Source: an uncultured Marinobacter sp. | Lineage (GTDB): Bacteria > Pseudomonadota > Gammaproteobacteria > Pseudomonadales > Oleiphilaceae | Length of the DNA stretch: 64,000 nt | Reading direction: 5' to 3' | Assembly (NCBI RefSeq): GCF_947259545.1 | Contig: NZ_CAMYMK010000002.1 | Location: 620,001 to 684,000 of the forward strand | In this document: piece by piece, positions 61,290-64,000 of the stretch | Layout of the letters: every line of letters begins with the position of its first letter | Numbering within the stretch: position 1 is the first letter of the stretch | Program-made: the position numbers and the translations under genes | Notes under the pieces: generated by a model | Told to the model about the DNA's origin: nothing | What the model saw: the letters and a program-made list of their open reading frames with translations, nothing else | Database searches by the model: none

Positions 61290-62047
61290 GCTGGCATCGG
61301 GTTGGTGTTGCGCAAGGACAGTTCGCCAACACCGGGCAGTTTGATGCCCAGGCCCAGTGGGTTTATCCCCAGTGATAAACCCAAGACATTCAACTCAACC
61401 CCCTCCCGGACACCCGCCAGCACACCGAAATAACCACCCAGTGAGAATTGATAGCCGGTGCCGCCCGGAACTTTGGCGATCACCCTGTCGCCCAGGTAGT
61501 CCTTACCGATCGCATGGTTTGGCAGTGCTACTTCCAGTCCTGGCACTTCGCGGATGACCCAGGCCACGAACGTGTTGCTATTGGGGCCGGGCCAGGCTTC
61601 ATACTCTTCCGGAAAGGGGTAGGATGCGACCGCCTCGTAGATGGCCGGAATCAATTGCTCCGCTTCTTCTCCACGAATGTCCGCGTACAGCGTTGGTCTG
61701 GCGCCATACCAGTGCCGGTCAGGGTCACCAGGGCCGGTGTTGACCACATAGCGACGCCAGCCGGTTACTTCGTGAACCCGGTAGTGATCCGCTCCGGCTT
61801 CCTTGGTGCTTATCCAGGTGTGTACCGCAAAATACCCACGCCAGCTCCAGGCCCTGGCTCCGTACACCTGAATGATGGCTTCTTCGGTGTCCTCCGGACG
61901 GGGCGAGATGCCGGCACTGTCCCTGGATGCGGTTTGCCAGCTTTCCGCGCTTTGCAGGGACCCGCTGGTTGCCAGCAACAGCGGGCCAGCCAGCAGGAGA
62001 AAGAGTCCGGCAACAAACCAGACGGAATATCGAAGAGGTCGTTTCAT
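61277..62047 (-). CDS. DUF3750 protein
   Basis: A 256-residue protein with an N-terminal signal anchor (about 8-28) and a periplasmic domain of the DUF3750 family (ARAWSWRGYFAVHTWISTKE, HYRVHEVTGWRRYVVN, WPGPNSNTFVAWVIREVPGL). The fold hints at a cysteine-hydrolase-like or papain-like superfamily, where the SNTF.. and H positions would matter, but no activity is known. Stands alone, convergent with azlD. Confidence 0.78.
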   Translation of the reverse strand: MKRPLRYSVWFVAGLFLLLAGPLLLATSGSLQSAESWQTASRDSAGISPRPEDTEEAIIQVYGARAWSWRGYFAVHTWISTKEAGADHYRVHEVTGWRRYVVNTGPGDPDRHWYGARPTLYADIRGEEAEQLIPAIYEAVASYPFPEEYEAWPGPNSNTFVAWVIREVPGLEVALPNHAIGKDYLGDRVIAKVPGGTGYQFSLGGYFGVLAGVREGVELNVLGLSLGINPLGLGIKLPGVGELSLRNTNPMPAYTR

Positions 62048-62158
62048 TTCGTGGATCCGGATTGAGGGGAGTTATAATAATACTGTCCGGGGTTTGCCCG
62101 CTTCTGTTGCGTCTTCTAGGCTCAAAGGTAACAGTTAGTGTATGCAATGGGAGGTGGT

Positions 62159-62374
62159 ATGTCAGACCATCATGTTTACAAGAAAGTGGAAATCGTTGGC
62201 TCGTCGAAAACAAGCATTGAAGATGCCATCGAGAATGCGCTGTCTGAGTGTGGCAAGAGCGTCCGCAACATGGAGTGGTTCGAGGTTCTCGAAACCCGCG
62301 GCCATATTGCAGATGGCAAGGTTGGGCATTATCAGGTAGTCATGAAAGTGGGCTTCCGCATAGTGGACAGTTAA
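62159..62374 (+). CDS. Dodecin (flavin-storage protein)
   Basis: A 71-residue protein that forms a hollow dodecamer storing flavin. VYKKVEIVGSSKTSIEDAIE and NMEWFEVLETRGHIADGKVG (with the flavin-stacking Trp) followed by HYQVVMKVGF are the family pattern. GGGAGG lies six bases before the ATG at 62159. Confidence 0.93.
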   Translation: MSDHHVYKKVEIVGSSKTSIEDAIENALSECGKSVRNMEWFEVLETRGHIADGKVGHYQVVMKVGFRIVDS

Positions 62375-62422
62375 CGCTTTCCGCGCCCGGAAGTCCGGAT
62401 CCGGTACACAGGGGGTGGCATT

Positions 62423-62974
62423 ATGTCTTCCGATAAATGCGCCCTGCTGCTCGTCGATATACAGAATGATTTCTGTGAAGGCGGCAGCCTGGCGGTACCT
62501 CAGAGTGATGCGATCTTTCCGGTCGTGAATGAGTGGGTCAGCAAGGCCCGGCAAGAGGGCTGGGCGATTATTGCCAGTCGTGACTGGCATCCTGTTGACC
62601 ACGTCAGTTTTGTTCAGCGTGGTGGCCCTTGGCCTGTGCATTGTGTACAGGATACCCGGGGAGCAGAATTTCATCCGGCGATGGACCTGCCGTCCGAAGC
62701 CGTACGGGTAAGCAAGGGCACGGCCTTTGATACGGATGCTTACTCGGCGTTCGATGGTACCCAGCTCGACAGCTACCTGCGGCGTCACGGTATTGGGTCC
62801 CTTTATGTCGCTGGCCTGGCGCTTGATGTGTGCGTGCGTGCGTCGGTTATCGATGCGGTGCAACTGGGATTCAGGGTCAACCTGATTGTTGACGGTACCT
62901 ACGCGGTAGACAGCGACAGCGCGCCAAAAGTGATGGACGAGCTCGCGGGGCTGGGAGTGTCGCTGCAACACTGA
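62423..62974 (+). CDS. pncA: Nicotinamidase
   Basis: Hydrolyses nicotinamide to nicotinate in NAD salvage. It has 183 residues. Catalytic triad Asp12 (VDIQNDFCEGGSL), Lys98 (VSKGTAFD) and Cys137 (LALDVCVRAS); metal ligands Asp54, His56 and His60 in RDWHPVDH. The cis-peptide before the cysteine is in GLALDVC. Upstream of the nicotinate phosphoribosyltransferase gene by 22 bp on the same strand: the two enzymes act in order, nicotinamide to nicotinate to NaMN. Confidence 0.94.
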   Translation: MSSDKCALLLVDIQNDFCEGGSLAVPQSDAIFPVVNEWVSKARQEGWAIIASRDWHPVDHVSFVQRGGPWPVHCVQDTRGAEFHPAMDLPSEAVRVSKGTAFDTDAYSAFDGTQLDSYLRRHGIGSLYVAGLALDVCVRASVIDAVQLGFRVNLIVDGTYAVDSDSAPKVMDELAGLGVSLQH

Positions 62975-62996
62975 CAGGATGCAGGAGCCTGACAAC

Positions 62997-64000
62997 ATGG
63001 TGCATGAGAAAGATCTTGCACTGCTGGTGGATCTCTACGAGCTTGCCATGGCCCAGGCTTACTGGGCCGAAGGCATGCACGACACGGCGGTATTCAGCCT
63101 GTTTTTCCGGGAGCTGCCAAAAAACCGGAATTTTGTCCTTGCCTGCGGGCAACAGCAGGTTGCCACGGTCATCGAGACCCTGAGGTTTTCCCGCGAACAT
63201 ATCAAACGCCTGGAAAGTCTTGACCGCTTCCAGCCGGAGTTTCTCGAATGGCTGGGCAAGTTCCGGTTCAGCGGACATATCAGAGCGGTCCCGGAAGGTA
63301 CCCCCCTGTTCCCCCAGGAGCCGCTGCTGGAGATAGAGGCACCTATCGCCGAAGCCCAGATCCTGGAAAGTCTGGTGATGAACTATGTGCACCTGGAAAC
63401 CGTACTCGCATCCAAGGCGGTCAGGGTGCGACTCGCGGCCGGCGAGCGCCCGGTAATTGATTTCGGGATGCGGCGAATGCACGGCGTGGATGCGGCCCAT
63501 CGGAGTGCACGAGCGTTTCGTCTCGCGGGGCTCGCTGGTACCAGCAATGTGCTGGCGGGCCTGGACTATGGCCTGACGGTCAGCGGTACCATGGCCCACA
63601 GCTTTGTCCAGGCGTATCCCGATGAGATGGACGCCTTCAAGGTGTATGCGCGGCTATACCCGGGTACGACGTTGCTGGTGGACACATATGACACCCGGCG
63701 GGCGGTTCGGCGCATCGCCGATTGGCTGGCACAGAATCCCGATGTCCGGATCAGCGCCATCAGGCTGGATTCTGGAGACCTCGGGGCCGAGGCCCGGGAC
63801 TGTCGCGCGATACTGGACGAGGCGGGCCTGCAGGATGTTCGCATCATGGCGAGCGGTGGTCTGGATGAGTATGAAATTTCCCGGCTGGTTGCGGAGGGAG
63901 CGCCCATTGATGGCTTTGGTGTGGGGACGGCCATTGGCGCGTCAAACGACGCTCCGGCCCTGGAGCTGGCATACAAGTTGACCGAATATGGTGGCCTGCC
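62997..64000 (+). CDS. pncB: Nicotinate phosphoribosyltransferase, 3' end cut off
   Basis: Makes nicotinate mononucleotide from nicotinate and PRPP, second step of NAD salvage after PncA. The 334 codons in the window show LLVDLYELAMAQAYW at the start, FSLFFRELPKNRNFVLACG, the FGMRRMHG(V)DAA segment near residue 157 and the PRPP/phosphate-binding RLDSGDL (about 262) and MASGGLDEY (about 288) motifs. The pattern is the TIGR01513-type family (about 440 residues), so the last fourth lies beyond the window. AGGAG lies nine bases before the ATG. Confidence 0.92.
   Translation, partial: MVHEKDLALLVDLYELAMAQAYWAEGMHDTAVFSLFFRELPKNRNFVLACGQQQVATVIETLRFSREHIKRLESLDRFQPEFLEWLGKFRFSGHIRAVPEGTPLFPQEPLLEIEAPIAEAQILESLVMNYVHLETVLASKAVRVRLAAGERPVIDFGMRRMHGVDAAHRSARAFRLAGLAGTSNVLAGLDYGLTVSGTMAHSFVQAYPDEMDAFKVYARLYPGTTLLVDTYDTRRAVRRIADWLAQNPDVRISAIRLDSGDLGAEARDCRAILDEAGLQDVRIMASGGLDEYEISRLVAEGAPIDGFGVGTAIGASNDAPALELAYKLTEYGGL

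Noticed and set aside
1..64000. Search for CRISPR arrays, tRNA or rRNA genes, transposases, integrases and prophage genes
   Set aside because: None seen on either strand; all larger open stretches are explained by chromosomal genes.

Overview
The window is ordinary, gene-dense chromosome from a GC-rich marine-type gammaproteobacterium. The gene set points to Marinobacter or a close relative, based on family recognition rather than any search: an FdsGBA formate dehydrogenase, a YbiT-type ABC-F protein, EfpL, YebG with a LexA box, a large NAD-glutamate dehydrogenase beside a bifunctional PutA, an Acr1-like acyl-CoA reductase-type SDR and a leucine dehydrogenase. I saw no rRNA, tRNA, CRISPR array, transposase or prophage gene. 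Both window edges cut genes: fdsA at the left and a nicotinate phosphoribosyltransferase at the right.

Bases 1-8.2 kb are a minus-strand one-carbon block: a dimethylglycine/sarcosine dehydrogenase-like flavoprotein, a GlxA-type AraC regulator, then fdsG-fdsB-fdsA. It reads as oxidation of N-methyl groups through methylene-tetrahydrofolate to formate and then CO2 plus NADH. Divergent from it is a ClC protein that lacks both transport glutamates and overlaps the gene of an orphan periplasmic binding protein. Bases 11-15 kb hold a small lipoprotein, malate dehydrogenase, an AraC regulator, a LysE exporter and a DUF1326 protein.

Bases 15-23 kb form a proline/glutamate catabolic unit: a PutR-like Lrp regulator, divergent from an unusually short (1170 residue) NAD-glutamate dehydrogenase, followed by a PutA that has no N-terminal DNA-binding domain. 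A near-perfect AT-rich palindrome lies between regulator and dehydrogenase. Bases 23-36 kb are mixed: EfpL, thiol/redox proteins, thioesterase, lytic transglycosylase, acyl-CoA reductase-like SDR, RsuA, a DMT transporter, a GMC oxidoreductase and an orphan amino-acid-type binding protein.

Bases 35-44 kb carry cell-wall enzymes (MtgA, a YcbB-like L,D-transpeptidase) around a lone CheV, then an AbiTii-like protein, Pcm, an AstA-DUF1338 pair with a divergent Lrp regulator, and YebG with its SOS box. Bases 44-54 kb have a GST preceded by a previously uncalled 35-residue membrane peptide, an acyl-CoA synthetase, LysR, an SLT protein, a degenerate M24 (creatinase-like) protein, a VanZ-like protein coupled to a parvulin, and YbiT followed by a perfect 29-bp inverted repeat. 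Bases 54-64 kb carry DUF1415-sirtuin, an NSS transporter, leucine dehydrogenase, AzlCD, dodecin and the NAD-salvage pair PncA-PncB. I found no clear new defence or mobile system. The best leads are the glutamate-free ClC with its coupled binding protein, the methyl-to-formate block, the short glutamate dehydrogenase, the coupled micro-peptide and a hairpin with a T-run at the start of azlC.
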